Assembly: GCA_002793355.1 (NCBI GenBank)
Contig: PFQB01000098.1
Coordinates: 1 to 32,142 of the forward strand
Reading direction: 5' to 3'
Origin: Candidatus Dojkabacteria bacterium CG_4_10_14_0_2_um_filter_Dojkabacteria_WS6_41_15
Lineage (GTDB): Bacteria; Patescibacteriota; Dojkabacteria; GCA-002793355
Length of the DNA stretch: 32,142 bases
The notes under the pieces: generated by a model
What the model saw: only the letters and a program-made list of their open reading frames with translations
Databases searched by the model: none
Told to the model about the DNA's origin: nothing
Part shown: positions 8,987-17,002 of the stretch, one piece after another
How the letters are laid out: each line of letters opens with the position of its first letter
Position numbering within the stretch: the first letter of the stretch is position 1
Position numbers and translations under genes: made by a program

Positions 8987-10093
8987 ATGTTGCTCAACAT
9001 ACTGCTCTCCCTTCTTGTCCTTAATATTATGGTTATTGCCCACGAATTAGGGCACTACATTCTTGCAAAGCGAAACAAAATTGGGGTTCACGAATTTGCA
9101 ATTGGTTTTGGACCAACACTTTTAAAGAAGAAATGGCACGACACTTTGTGGCTAATTAAAGCTTTTCCTTTGGGTGGGTATAACGGCTTAAAAGGCGAAA
9201 TGGATGCAGAAAAGGGAAGCGGAAATTTTAGTACTGCGCCAAAGTGGGCGAAGCTACAAGTACTTTTGGCTGGTTCGTTTATGAACGTTTTAATGGCCGT
9301 AGTTGCTTTTTATCTTGCCCTAGCGTTATATGGTTGGAAAGTTCCTATTCCGTTGAATTTCAAACCAATTGGGGCAGTAATAACCACCATTGGAAAACCG
9401 TATCCTGTTGTGAATGCGGTAGTTGAAAATTCTCCAATGGGAAAGCTTGGCTTAACACTTCCTTTTCAGATAGTTTCGGTAAATCAAGTCGCAATGACCT
9501 CTCCTGCGGAAGTAGTCAATGCCATTTCGAATTCCTCAACGGATTCAATAGATATGGAAATCATAACAAAAGATGGTAGCAATCAGATTTTTGTAATTCG
9601 CGACGAAAATAAAAAAGTTGGTATTCAGATTGGGGCTGCCCCAATTCAGTTAGATTACGGTTCAACGTTGGTAAATAAGACCTTTTCTGGCTTTTCACAT
9701 TCGGCAAATATGACCGTATTGACTGGAAGGATGCTCGGAATGATGATTGCTTTCACTGCGAAGACGGGTGATTACGAACCATTGGGCTATGCCTTTGCTG
9801 GCCCCGTTGCAATTGTTGCAGCAGTAGGTTCAGTTGTAACAGACTCCAAAACGGTAGTAGCAGATCTTGCTAATATGACGGGCTTAATTGGTATTAGCTT
9901 GGCCTTGTTCAACATGTTGCCCTTTCCAGGTCTTGATGGCTGGCACATTTTCTTGCTTTTTTATGAAAAAGCAAGAGGTCGAAAACCAAACGAGAGGATT
10001 GTGGGCATTGTTACGGCTATCGGATTATTCTTTCTCTTGGGATTGGGTGCATTGATTATGTTGAAGGATGTTTGGATGTTTTTTCTAAGATAA
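8987..10093 (+). CDS. rseP: RseP-like site-2 membrane metalloprotease (M50)
   Basis: This 368-residue intramembrane zinc protease has HELGH at residues 19-23 in the first transmembrane segment. The third-ligand motif is in the C-terminal membrane part (NMLPFPGLDGWH). Between them is a membrane segment near residue 105 and one PDZ-like domain (about 120-215), where E. coli RseP has two. C-terminal helices end in LGALIMLKDVWMFF. Homologues cleave anti-sigma factors or leftover signal peptides, but no substrate is visible here. In many bacteria rseP sits between frr and proS along with dxr, cdsA and uppS, which are missing here. Confidence 0.93.
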   Translation: MLLNILLSLLVLNIMVIAHELGHYILAKRNKIGVHEFAIGFGPTLLKKKWHDTLWLIKAFPLGGYNGLKGEMDAEKGSGNFSTAPKWAKLQVLLAGSFMNVLMAVVAFYLALALYGWKVPIPLNFKPIGAVITTIGKPYPVVNAVVENSPMGKLGLTLPFQIVSVNQVAMTSPAEVVNAISNSSTDSIDMEIITKDGSNQIFVIRDENKKVGIQIGAAPIQLDYGSTLVNKTFSGFSHSANMTVLTGRMLGMMIAFTAKTGDYEPLGYAFAGPVAIVAAVGSVVTDSKTVVADLANMTGLIGISLALFNMLPFPGLDGWHIFLLFYEKARGRKPNERIVGIVTAIGLFFLLGLGALIMLKDVWMFFLR

Positions 10094-10106
10094 AACTGTA
10101 TTAATT

Positions 10107-10721
10107 ATGGGTACCAATACTGTAAAGCAAGTTGGTGAGCCGGTAGGGGAAGTCTTGTTCGATCGAAGGAATCCAAAAGGAGGATTAGACAAGGCGCTAA
10201 CGAGATTACAAGAGGAGATAGCAAGGGCTACTCCAGAGGACAATACTTCAAGACATACGTATCTCTCAGAATCTTTGTATGAGTTTTTGAGTAGCGAGGA
10301 AAGTGCAAAAAGGGTTATCGATAGTTTGCAGGTTGGCAGAAACGCAACAATTAACAAATTGACCTTTCGAAAAGGTTCTAAGTTGCAAAATAAGCCATGG
10401 CGTATTTCTGTTGATTTTTCGTTGCCCAATGATTCAGGAGAGACTCCAAACCGGACGGTGAGGTTAAACGTAACTTGTAGAACATATAGAGGTATTCACG
10501 GTGCAACAGAGTTAATGCAAGAACAGCAACAAGGAATGACGTTAGCAAGAGGGAATAAAAGCCACGCGGGGATTTTTCTTATGGACAATGCTGCTAAAGT
10601 TTATGTTGTTGGATTAGTTGAAGTTAAAGGGAAAGGTCCAAAAGTAGAAGGAATTGGACATGCGCCCGGCAGGCAAATCACCCCAAGACGTGTCATGGGT
10701 CCTGATGGCGAACCTATCTAA
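10107..10721 (+). CDS. Hypothetical protein (orphan)
   Basis: I do not recognise this 204-residue protein. It has no signal peptide or membrane segment. The N-terminal 75 residues look helical (GGLDKALTRLQEEIARA, then SESLYEFLSSEESAKRV). The rest is rich in predicted strands (WRISVDFSLPND, RTVRLNVTCRTYRG) and ends in a Gly/Pro/Arg-rich tail. The helical-then-beta layout and the word CRTY recall the orphan gene at 18890, but the resemblance is weak. It lies 13 nt after rseP with no Shine-Dalgarno. A weak TATTAA (10099-10104) just before the ATG could make it leaderless. A weak GATGG/CTATC hairpin with a T-run follows its end. Confidence 0.65.
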   Translation: MGTNTVKQVGEPVGEVLFDRRNPKGGLDKALTRLQEEIARATPEDNTSRHTYLSESLYEFLSSEESAKRVIDSLQVGRNATINKLTFRKGSKLQNKPWRISVDFSLPNDSGETPNRTVRLNVTCRTYRGIHGATELMQEQQQGMTLARGNKSHAGIFLMDNAAKVYVVGLVEVKGKGPKVEGIGHAPGRQITPRRVMGPDGEPI

Positions 10722-10741
10722 GCAGTTTTTTCATTTCGTGC

Positions 10742-10747
10742 TATAAT
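10742..10747 (+). promoter_or_regulatory. Predicted -10 element of the proS T-box transcript
   Basis: TATAAT at 10742-10747 is preceded by TGC (extended -10). Transcription would start near 10754, just before the base of T-box stem I. Confidence 0.75.
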
Positions 10748-10753
10748 TCTTCC

Positions 10754-11006
10754 ATTACGCAACGAACAGGAATAGTAGCGCGTCGTAAACTTTCGCATAG
10801 TGTGAAAAAACGACAAACCAACCCGCCTGGGAGCGTTCGAGAAACCAAGTAATAAACATGTTGCTTGCTAACTCGACTGGCGAAGCAGGAAATCTTCGAC
10901 AATAAGCCGAGTTTTTCACTCGGGAAGTTAGGGTGGTACCACGAGTTTCTCGTCCCAAACGTATGCTTTCGCGGTGCGAAGGTTATATTAGTTTATTGGC
11001 GAGAAC
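10754..11006 (+). promoter_or_regulatory. T-box riboswitch leader of proS
   Basis: The invariant T-box sequence AGGGTGGTACCACG is at 10930-10943. The basal stem I pairs GCAAC (10759-10763) with GTTGC (10860-10864). AGTAG (10774-10778) is the conserved 5' element, and opposite it CCA (10845-10847) is a proline codon fitting the specifier, within GAAACCAAG. Other stems are CGAAG/CTTCG (10881-10898) and CCGAG/CTCGG (10907-10923). The antiterminator-type hairpin is AGGG, the TGGTACC bulge, ACGAG/CTCGT, then CCC (10930-10956). The bulge TGGT matches an ACCA tRNA end. No U-run follows. Instead TTCTCGTC (10947-10954) can pair with GGCGAGAA (10998-11005) right before the ATG, which suggests translational control by uncharged tRNA(Pro). 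Confidence 0.9.
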
Positions 11007-12746
11007 ATGAAATTTTCAAAAATGCTCACGAAGACGTTAAAGTCTTCAAAAACGTTCGATAGTATTAATGCCACTTATTTAACTCGTGGCGGCTTTATTG
11101 ACCAAACCATGTCCGGAGTGTATTCCTACTTGCCTCTTGGTTGGCGTGTTCTGCACAAAATTGAAAATATAGTTCGTGAAGAAATGGACACAATCGCGGA
11201 AGAAGTCTTTTTACCTTCCATGGTCCCTTTTGATATTTGGCAAACAACCGGACGTATTGATTCTGTTGATGTATTGATGAAAGCCGTACCAGCCAATGCC
11301 ATGTCGAAAGAAAGAAATGATGCAGAATACATCCTTAATTGCACACATGAAGATACCATTACCCCAATTGCAAAGAAATTTGCAACTTCATATAGAGAAT
11401 TGCCAAAAGCGGTATATCAAATTCAGACAAAGTTTCGCAACGAAGCGCGTGCCAAAGCTGGAATTCTACGAGGGCGAGAATTCCGAATGAAGGATTTGTA
11501 TTCCTTCCATGCAAGTGTTGAGGATTTCAAGCGATACTATGAGAAATCAAAAGAAGTGTATATGTCGGCGTTTAAACGACTAGGCTTGGGAAAAGACACG
11601 GTTATTGCTGCTGCTTCGGGTGGTGATTTTACTGACGATTATTCTCATGAATTTCAGACGAAATGTGAGGCAGGCGAAGACACACTTTTCTATGTTTCTA
11701 GCACACAAGAGACGTTTAACAAAGAAATTGCCCCAGCAAAAGCGGTCAAACTTTCTAAAGACACTAAGCAAAAGCCACTTGAAAAAGTTTTCGGCGAAGG
11801 TATTATCGGTGTTGACGATTTGTGCAAGTTTATGGGAATTACTCCTGAAGAAACCACCAAAACACTTATCTTCGAAACTGAAAATGGCCCAATAATCTGC
11901 TCAATTCGTGGTGATTACGATGTTAACGAGTTGAAGCTTAAGAAAGTAGCTGGGGTGAAGTCTCTCAAGCTTGCAAGTGAAAAAGTGGTGAAAAAGGTTA
12001 CTGGATCAATTATCGGTTATGCCGGAGTATATAATTTACCAAAAGGAATTCCTGTTTATATTGATGATTCCTCTGCCGATTTGGTTAACTTTGAAACAGG
12101 TGCGAATGAAGCACATTATCACATGAAGAATATGAACTGGGACAGGGACGTGAAGCGACCTGCAAAGTTCTATGATATTAAGGTAGCGAAGGTAGGCGAT
12201 ATATATCCAGAAACTGGTGAGGTATATGATACTTTCCGAGCCGCTGAGGTCGGTAATATATTTCCTTTGTATACTAGATTCTCTGACGCCGTTGGTTACA
12301 AATATACCGATGATAAGGGGAATTTACAGCCAGTGTACATGGGAAGCTATGGCTTAGGAACTACTCGTGTTATGGGAGTTCTTGTAGAAAAATTCCATGA
12401 CGATAAGGGAATCATCTGGCCTATTCAAGTTGCACCGTATATCGTTCACCTCGTAACTTTGGGAGAATCTACTGAGGTAATGGAGCTAGCAACCAGGGTG
12501 TACGATAATTTGCTTAAAAACAAGGTGGAAATTGTTTGGGATGATCGCACTTCTGTTTCCGCGGGTGAAAAATTCACCGACGCAGACCTTATTGGCTGCC
12601 CAATTCGCTTGACCATTAGTGCAAGAAGCCTTGAAAAGAATGGCGTTGAAATTAAGGCACGTTCTAGAGCAGAGAGCAAGATAATCAGTGAAGTAGAAGT
12701 GCTCAAATCTGTGGAAACCTTAGCAGACGAGTTGCTTAACGAGTAA
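11007..12746 (+). CDS. proS: Prolyl-tRNA synthetase, bacterial type with editing domain
   Basis: This 579-residue class II synthetase attaches proline to tRNA(Pro). Motif 1 is around GVYSYLPLGWRVLHKIE, motif 2 is FRNEARAKAGILRGREFRMKD, and motif 3 is GSYGLGTTRVMGVLVEKF. The YbaK-like INS editing domain (about 225-400) lies between motifs 2 and 3 and keeps the conserved Lys in EETTKTLIF, so deacylation of Ala-tRNA(Pro) is expected. An anticodon-binding domain ends the protein (IVHLVTLGES, DDRTSVSAGEKFTDADLIGCP). Length is close to the 572 residues of E. coli ProRS. It is preceded by a T-box leader whose candidate specifier is a proline codon. Confidence 0.97.
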   Translation: MKFSKMLTKTLKSSKTFDSINATYLTRGGFIDQTMSGVYSYLPLGWRVLHKIENIVREEMDTIAEEVFLPSMVPFDIWQTTGRIDSVDVLMKAVPANAMSKERNDAEYILNCTHEDTITPIAKKFATSYRELPKAVYQIQTKFRNEARAKAGILRGREFRMKDLYSFHASVEDFKRYYEKSKEVYMSAFKRLGLGKDTVIAAASGGDFTDDYSHEFQTKCEAGEDTLFYVSSTQETFNKEIAPAKAVKLSKDTKQKPLEKVFGEGIIGVDDLCKFMGITPEETTKTLIFETENGPIICSIRGDYDVNELKLKKVAGVKSLKLASEKVVKKVTGSIIGYAGVYNLPKGIPVYIDDSSADLVNFETGANEAHYHMKNMNWDRDVKRPAKFYDIKVAKVGDIYPETGEVYDTFRAAEVGNIFPLYTRFSDAVGYKYTDDKGNLQPVYMGSYGLGTTRVMGVLVEKFHDDKGIIWPIQVAPYIVHLVTLGESTEVMELATRVYDNLLKNKVEIVWDDRTSVSAGEKFTDADLIGCPIRLTISARSLEKNGVEIKARSRAESKIISEVEVLKSVETLADELLNE

Positions 12747-12750
12747 TTCC

Positions 12751-12779
12751 TTTGCAAAAGCATATTAATTGTGTATAAT
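12751..12779 (+). promoter_or_regulatory. Predicted promoter of rpsU
   Basis: TTTGCA (12751-12756) and TATAAT (12774-12779) are separated by 17 nt. The -10 ends six bases before the rpsU ATG, so the mRNA is probably leaderless. Confidence 0.7.
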
Positions 12780-12785
12780 TCGACC

Positions 12786-13022
12786 ATGGCAGTTATTACA
12801 GTACATCAAAATGAACCAATCGACTCTGTCCTCAGACGTTTTCAGCGACAAGTTATTAAAGAAGGCATTATCTCTGATGTTTTAGACAAGCGTTGTCACC
12901 TTTCAAAATCCGAGGCAAGGCGAGTAAAAGTCCACGAATTGGAACGTTCTGCTAAGAGGAAACGACGACGATCAAAGAGCAAGCCAAGAACATCCGTACA
13001 CGTCAAGAAGAAAATGTTTTAG
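12786..13022 (+). CDS. rpsU: Small ribosomal subunit protein bS21
   Basis: This 78-residue basic protein has the S21 pattern: an N-terminal strand (MAVITVHQNEPIDSVLRRF), then helices rich in Arg and Lys (KSEARRVKVHE, RSAKRKRRRSK). S21 sits on the 30S platform near the anti-Shine-Dalgarno end of 16S rRNA and helps select start sites. The ATG at 12786 is chosen over an earlier ATG at 12771 because the earlier one overlaps the -10 TATAAT. The mRNA would then be leaderless, which is notable for a protein that affects initiation. ybeY starts five bases after the stop. Confidence 0.93.
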   Translation: MAVITVHQNEPIDSVLRRFQRQVIKEGIISDVLDKRCHLSKSEARRVKVHELERSAKRKRRRSKSKPRTSVHVKKKMF

Positions 13023-13027
13023 TTCGC

Positions 13028-13483
13028 ATGAAGCTTGACTATTCACTAACCACGAAACAACACAAGACTGAAGTTTTACGTGTATTGGATTTCCTTTTGC
13101 AGCCCGCCATAATCCAGCTCTTGACGTATTCGCCACAATTGGCAGCGAAGAGCAAGAATCAGACCGTTTTCATCAACGTGGTGGGTACTAGCCGAATGAA
13201 ATCGTTAAACAATAAATTCCGTCAAAAAGAAACTTCCACTGATGTGCTTAGTTTCGAGTTATACGATAACGGCATTATGGGAGAATTGTATATTTGTCCC
13301 GACGATATAAGCAAAAACGCAAAAGCACTTGGGCATAGTTTCGAAAATGAATTGCTAGAAATAATTATTCATGGGCTGCTGCACTTGAGTGGGTACGACC
13401 ATTCGGATGAAATGTTCGACTGGCAAAAAAAGTTAACTGACCGTATACTGAAAGAATATGAAAATACTAGTAGGTCTCGGTAA
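13028..13483 (+). CDS. ybeY: Endoribonuclease YbeY
   Basis: This 151-residue protein carries the zinc motif HGLLHLSGYDH with H115, H119 and H125. The preceding family segment TSTDVLSFELYD and the strand GELYICPDDI are also present. YbeY is a metal-dependent RNase involved in 16S rRNA 3' maturation and ribosome quality control. It follows rpsU by five bases and overlaps pth by 26 nt, so these translation genes form one unit. Confidence 0.95.
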   Translation: MKLDYSLTTKQHKTEVLRVLDFLLQPAIIQLLTYSPQLAAKSKNQTVFINVVGTSRMKSLNNKFRQKETSTDVLSFELYDNGIMGELYICPDDISKNAKALGHSFENELLEIIIHGLLHLSGYDHSDEMFDWQKKLTDRILKEYENTSRSR

Positions 13484-14021
13484 TCCCGGGAAAGAATACG
13501 AAAGAACGCCTCACAACGCGGGTTTTATTACGCTTGATCTATTAGCAGTAAACCTTCGTGGGCTTGGTTATGTCGTCGAGGATTGGCACGAAATCAAAAA
13601 AGAGAAAAGCATATTAAGTGAGGTTTTTTCGGGCGATGGTCGTAGAATCGCCGTATTAGTGAAACCGCAAACCTATATGAATCTTAGTGGTGGAGCAGTG
13701 CAGCAAGTTATGGCAAAGTATGGCGTTAAAAGTGCAGAAGATGTCCTAATTATCTATGACGAACTCGATATCGCCCTCGGCCTGTTCAAATATTCGCCGA
13801 TTCGTAATTCCCGCACGCATAAAGGAATCGGCTCGGTAATTTCCACAGTTGGAAAAACCGTACAATCATTCAGAATTGGCGTTGACAATCGCACAATCCG
13901 TTATATTCCGGGGCAGGATTACGTGGTAATGGCATATACAACAGCGGAGCTTTCTTCGCTATCGCAGGCAGCAGATAAGGGTATTGCCCAACATGTGCTG
14001 CCTTTCCTCGGACTGGTATAA
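13458..14021 (+). CDS. pth: Peptidyl-tRNA hydrolase
   Basis: This 187-residue enzyme releases peptides from peptidyl-tRNAs that drop off the ribosome. Landmarks are VGLGNPG at the start, H19 in PHNAG (the catalytic His), VKPQTYMNLSGGA (N75), and DELDIALG (D101, matching E. coli Asp93). The segment usually read as GHNGLxS is THKGIGS here, so the residue after H121 is Lys (K122) instead of Asn. The Asn of that segment normally contacts the tRNA acceptor end. The gene overlaps ybeY by 26 nt, and its stop codon lies inside the hpf promoter. Confidence 0.94.
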   Translation: MKILVGLGNPGKEYERTPHNAGFITLDLLAVNLRGLGYVVEDWHEIKKEKSILSEVFSGDGRRIAVLVKPQTYMNLSGGAVQQVMAKYGVKSAEDVLIIYDELDIALGLFKYSPIRNSRTHKGIGSVISTVGKTVQSFRIGVDNRTIRYIPGQDYVVMAYTTAELSSLSQAADKGIAQHVLPFLGLV

Positions 14022-14022
14022 T
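14014..14022 (+). promoter_or_regulatory. Predicted promoter of hpf
   Basis: TGG-TATAAT (14014-14022) is an extended -10. It overlaps the pth stop codon and lies 28 nt before the hpf ATG. Confidence 0.7.
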
Positions 14023-14050
14023 AGATAACTGCTAATTTAAAGATTATCCT

Positions 14051-14629
14051 ATGTCGTTACCAATCACGTTTACAGGAAGAGGATTCGATGTTACAGATCC
14101 GATAAAAAAATACGTCGAAGATAAATTACTCAAATTGCCTCATATTGAATTGGCAACCCAGATTGATCTTGAAGTTGGTAAAACAGTTTTTCACAAAGGA
14201 GCTGCTAAAGATTTCTATGTTCGTATTCTTATTACACTTCCTAAAGCTGTAGTTCGAATGAAAAAGGAAGGCGAGGACGTTTATGTATTGTTCGATGATA
14301 TGGCTCCAAGTTTACATGAGAAGTTAGTTCACTATAAGGACAACTTCAGAAAATGGGAAGGTGCGGAGACATGGCCAGAAACTGCAGTCGTAGAGGATGT
14401 AAAAGAGGAAGCGAAACTAGAGGACTCCTCCAGTGCAATATACGCAGGATATGTCCCAAAAATTCGCCGAAAAGTTATTACCGAGATGGCACCAATGTCA
14501 GTTACTGAAGCAATTGAAAGAATGGAACTTCTAGACAAAGACTTTTTCATTTTCAAAGATGTTCAGTCTGGAAATATTGCAGTTGTAGTGAAGAATGGAA
14601 GTGAGTACGAGATGGTAGTGGCTGATTAA
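14051..14629 (+). CDS. hpf: Ribosome hibernation-promoting factor, long form
   Basis: This 192-residue protein has the N-terminal ribosome-binding domain (ITFTGRGFDVTDPIKKYVEDK) and, after a charged linker (about 105-130), the C-terminal dimerisation domain of long HPF. That domain shows KVITEMAPMSVTEAIERMELLDKD split by short variations, then FFIFKDVQSGNIAVVVK. Long HPF binds idle 30S subunits and pairs ribosomes into 100S particles. It has its own promoter, consistent with separate stress control. The gene converges on the minus-strand envelope operon. Confidence 0.93.
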   Translation: MSLPITFTGRGFDVTDPIKKYVEDKLLKLPHIELATQIDLEVGKTVFHKGAAKDFYVRILITLPKAVVRMKKEGEDVYVLFDDMAPSLHEKLVHYKDNFRKWEGAETWPETAVVEDVKEEAKLEDSSSAIYAGYVPKIRRKVITEMAPMSVTEAIERMELLDKDFFIFKDVQSGNIAVVVKNGSEYEMVVAD

Positions 14630-14736
14630 ATCTTAAAGTATAAAGATTAAAGTATAAATCAATAATGGTGGATATTATTTGCCTCGTCCGATTTTTAACT
14701 TTCAGTCTTTAAACTTTGCGCTTTATTCTTTATCCT
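14630..14736. repeat. Intergenic region with TAAAG-type short repeats and a small inverted repeat
   Basis: This gap lies between two converging genes. The left part has ATTAAAGTATAAA-like units in near-tandem (14635-14660). The right part has the same TAAAG-type words on the other strand (about 14689-14735). Between them AATAAT (14661-14666) and ATTATT (14674-14679) can form a six-pair hairpin. It may act as a two-way transcription end, but it is low-complexity sequence and the idea is weak. Confidence 0.35.
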
Positions 14737-15531
14737 TTATTTCGTTACGTCTTTGCTGAACAACCTTTTCACTAACTCGATACTTTTAAGGAACTTGTAA
14801 CTTTTGTTTGTTTCCGAGGTTAAGGTGTTATTTGCTGAGTTGTACCCTTCCATTGCTTTGGTAAGCCATTCCTGTCGCTTGGTGGTAAGGTTGCTTTGTT
14901 TAATGGCATCAATAATTTGCGTTTTAACATCAGCCAACTTCTTGTCGGTAAATTGCGTCTTATTTTCGTCGAAGTACGCTTGAATTTCTTTGTCTGTCGG
15001 TTCTACAGCAGTACCGTTAATTAGCTTGTCGAGTGTTACTGTTATCTTTACGTAAGCTCGATATTCTGCTTCGGTAATTCCGCTATTCTTAAGCTCGGCT
15101 TTAAAGGCTTCGTCTGTGGTGATTCCCGCTTTCTTTTTATCGGCCTCGATTGCAGCGTTAACATCGGCATCGGTAACTTTAAGCTTTTTATCTTTTGCAC
15201 CTTGTGCAATTGCAGACTTAGCTAACATTTCGTTTAATACTGGATTTCCTTGTGCTGCATCTTGCTTTTGTAATTCATTAAGGTATGCGGAACGAGAAAC
15301 ATCAGTATCTTTAAAAAACGCAACATATTGAGAGGTAATCGATGTTTGAATAACCCAGTCAAGGGCAGGAATAAGGGCTAAGGCGATAACAAAGCCAACC
15401 GCGAACTTTATTAGCGTTTCCTTTTTTATTGAAAAAGCTATTGGACGTTTTGGTGCCTCTTTTACTGAGGTTGCAACCGTTGCTTCCTGCATTTTTGGGG
15501 CGGTATCTACTGATCTTTTCTTGTCTTTCAT
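14737..15531 (-). CDS. Membrane-anchored SurA-N-like chaperone without a parvulin domain
   Basis: From the ATG at 15531 this is a 264-residue protein. A charged cytoplasmic N-terminus is followed by one membrane segment (FAVGFVIALALIPALDWVI), then an extracytoplasmic part. That part has the SurA/PrsA N-terminal helical pattern (DVSRSAYLNELQKQ, LNEMLAKSAIAQGAKDKKLKVTDADVNAAI, written here as two separate words). A tail matches the usual C-terminal chaperone helix (DKEIQAYFDENKTQF, then KQSNLTTKRQEWLTKAM). The parvulin isomerase domain that normally sits before the tail is missing. An earlier ATG at 15561 overlaps the -10 TATAAT, so I reject it. It likely helps fold secreted proteins. Confidence 0.75.
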   Translation of the reverse strand: MKDKKRSVDTAPKMQEATVATSVKEAPKRPIAFSIKKETLIKFAVGFVIALALIPALDWVIQTSITSQYVAFFKDTDVSRSAYLNELQKQDAAQGNPVLNEMLAKSAIAQGAKDKKLKVTDADVNAAIEADKKKAGITTDEAFKAELKNSGITEAEYRAYVKITVTLDKLINGTAVEPTDKEIQAYFDENKTQFTDKKLADVKTQIIDAIKQSNLTTKRQEWLTKAMEGYNSANNTLTSETNKSYKFLKSIELVKRLFSKDVTK

Positions 15532-15559
15532 ATGACGACGTTTTAGATTAATGTGGTCC

Positions 15560-15565
15560 ATTATA
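15560..15565 (-). promoter_or_regulatory. Predicted -10 element of the SurA-like gene
   Basis: On the minus strand TATAAT occupies 15565-15560. Transcription would start about 15553, giving a leader of about 20 nt before the ATG at 15531. Confidence 0.55.
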
Positions 15566-15600
15566 ACAAAAATTCTGTAGAATCCAAGTGGGTTGCTAAC

Positions 15601-16974
15601 TTACAATAACCTCTTACGGGAGTCTGCTCCGTCTAAATGCCAGTAAATGCTTAACAATTGATTTCCATTGTAGACTTTCCCGTGATCAACTATTGCATAT
15701 TTTCCACCCCAACTATCGGTGCCATAATATACTCTTCCGTTAAGTGCCGCAAAAATTGGTGCACCCCAGCCATTTAACGAATAGGTTCTACCTTTTGATT
15801 GCCAACAAACGGGTGTTACAATTTGGTATTTCCGGGAACTGTCTTGGTTGCCTGCGGAGGTAGAAATTCCATCGATAGAGTAGCTATCATGAAATCCCCA
15901 GGTCATCAGCATGCCGGGTAATGGAGCTTTAGCACGCGAGTCTGTCACATATGAACCGGAAAGTTTTAATAATCCTGAGCTAAAAGGGTTGACGTTAGTA
16001 TAGTATGAGCTCTTGTTACCGTTTTTGCGCTCAATGAAGCCATAATGGATGTGAGCTCCGAAAGTACAGCCGGTATATCCTTCACGACCAATAACATTTC
16101 CTCTGCTTACTGCGGTTCCGTTACCTAACTTATTCGCTTCGAACAGCTGTATGGCTACCGAAAGTGCTTGGCGGTCCGCTGCATTTTGTTGCGAAATAAG
16201 CTTTGACCGCTCTGCTGCAAGTGTCTTCTCTTGTTTAGTAAGTTCAGCTAGAAGTGTCTGTTGTTTACCTCGCTGGCTTGCCAAGGTTGCGCGTAACTTG
16301 ATGATTTCTAAGTTTGCTCGTTCCATGATATCACGCTTTTCGATAATTGCGACTTGCGCCACGCCAAGGACTTTCTCTTCTGATGATAGTTGTGTTTGCA
16401 GGTTTGTAAATTGTGCAAAGCGGACCTTTTCTTGCTGTGATACATAATCGAAGTAGCGGAGCATTTCTAATGTCGAAATCAGGTCATTTTGTGCAAGCAA
16501 GTACCAAATCGGAATGCTGTTTACTTTATACGCCATTAGCGCAATTTCGTTCACTTTTTGCATCGAATTCTGCTTTTCCTGCTTCAGCGTGTCAATACGG
16601 TTTTTGGTTTCCGAGATATCTTCGCCAATATTGGTGATTTCGATACTTGCCAGTTCGATGTCAATTTGTCTTTGTGCCAGTTCGTTTTCGTTTGCAGTCA
16701 CTTGTGCGTTAATTTCATCGACTTGCGATTGAATGTCTCCTTCTTGAACTCTAACATTTTTTAGTGTTCCTTCAATTTTCTTTCGTTGTGCAACTAATTC
16801 ATTTCGTTTCGTTATCAAATAGTCATAGCATTTGCTTAATGAGTATCCAGCAGGGCAGTCATTTGCTGCACGAACAGGCAGTGGTGAAACACCAAAATAG
16901 GAGATTAACCCTATGGCAAACACAAGCAGGGTAGAAACTGTAAGAAGTCTTTTAGTTGTTTTTCCAATATGCAT
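15601..16974 (-). CDS. EnvC/PcsB-like coiled-coil protein with degenerate, apparently permuted LytM (M23) domain
   Basis: This 457-residue secreted protein has a signal sequence (1-36, PVRA then AND), a long coiled coil (about 50-270) and a C-terminal LytM-related region. The pieces of the LytM fold are in swapped order. The segment normally last, VSRGNVIGREGYTG with HIH (H308, H310), comes first. The segment normally first, YSIDGIS (D368), GAPIFAALNGRVYYG and IYWHL (H446), comes last and ends the protein. The first zinc His of H-x3-D is Ser here (S364), so it may be inactive like EnvC, which activates amidases. It lies 28 nt after ftsX, which fits an FtsEX-driven regulator of septal peptidoglycan cleavage. 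Confidence 0.8.
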   Translation of the reverse strand: MHIGKTTKRLLTVSTLLVFAIGLISYFGVSPLPVRAANDCPAGYSLSKCYDYLITKRNELVAQRKKIEGTLKNVRVQEGDIQSQVDEINAQVTANENELAQRQIDIELASIEITNIGEDISETKNRIDTLKQEKQNSMQKVNEIALMAYKVNSIPIWYLLAQNDLISTLEMLRYFDYVSQQEKVRFAQFTNLQTQLSSEEKVLGVAQVAIIEKRDIMERANLEIIKLRATLASQRGKQQTLLAELTKQEKTLAAERSKLISQQNAADRQALSVAIQLFEANKLGNGTAVSRGNVIGREGYTGCTFGAHIHYGFIERKNGNKSSYYTNVNPFSSGLLKLSGSYVTDSRAKAPLPGMLMTWGFHDSYSIDGISTSAGNQDSSRKYQIVTPVCWQSKGRTYSLNGWGAPIFAALNGRVYYGTDSWGGKYAIVDHGKVYNGNQLLSIYWHLDGADSRKRLL

Positions 16975-17002
16975 ATGTATTGCTGGCGTTTTGTAATCCG
17001 TA

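Noticed and set aside
10705..10732. Hairpin plus T-run after the orphan gene at 10107 as a terminator
   Set aside because: The stem is five pairs with one G-T and is separated from the T-run by seven bases. Too weak to list.
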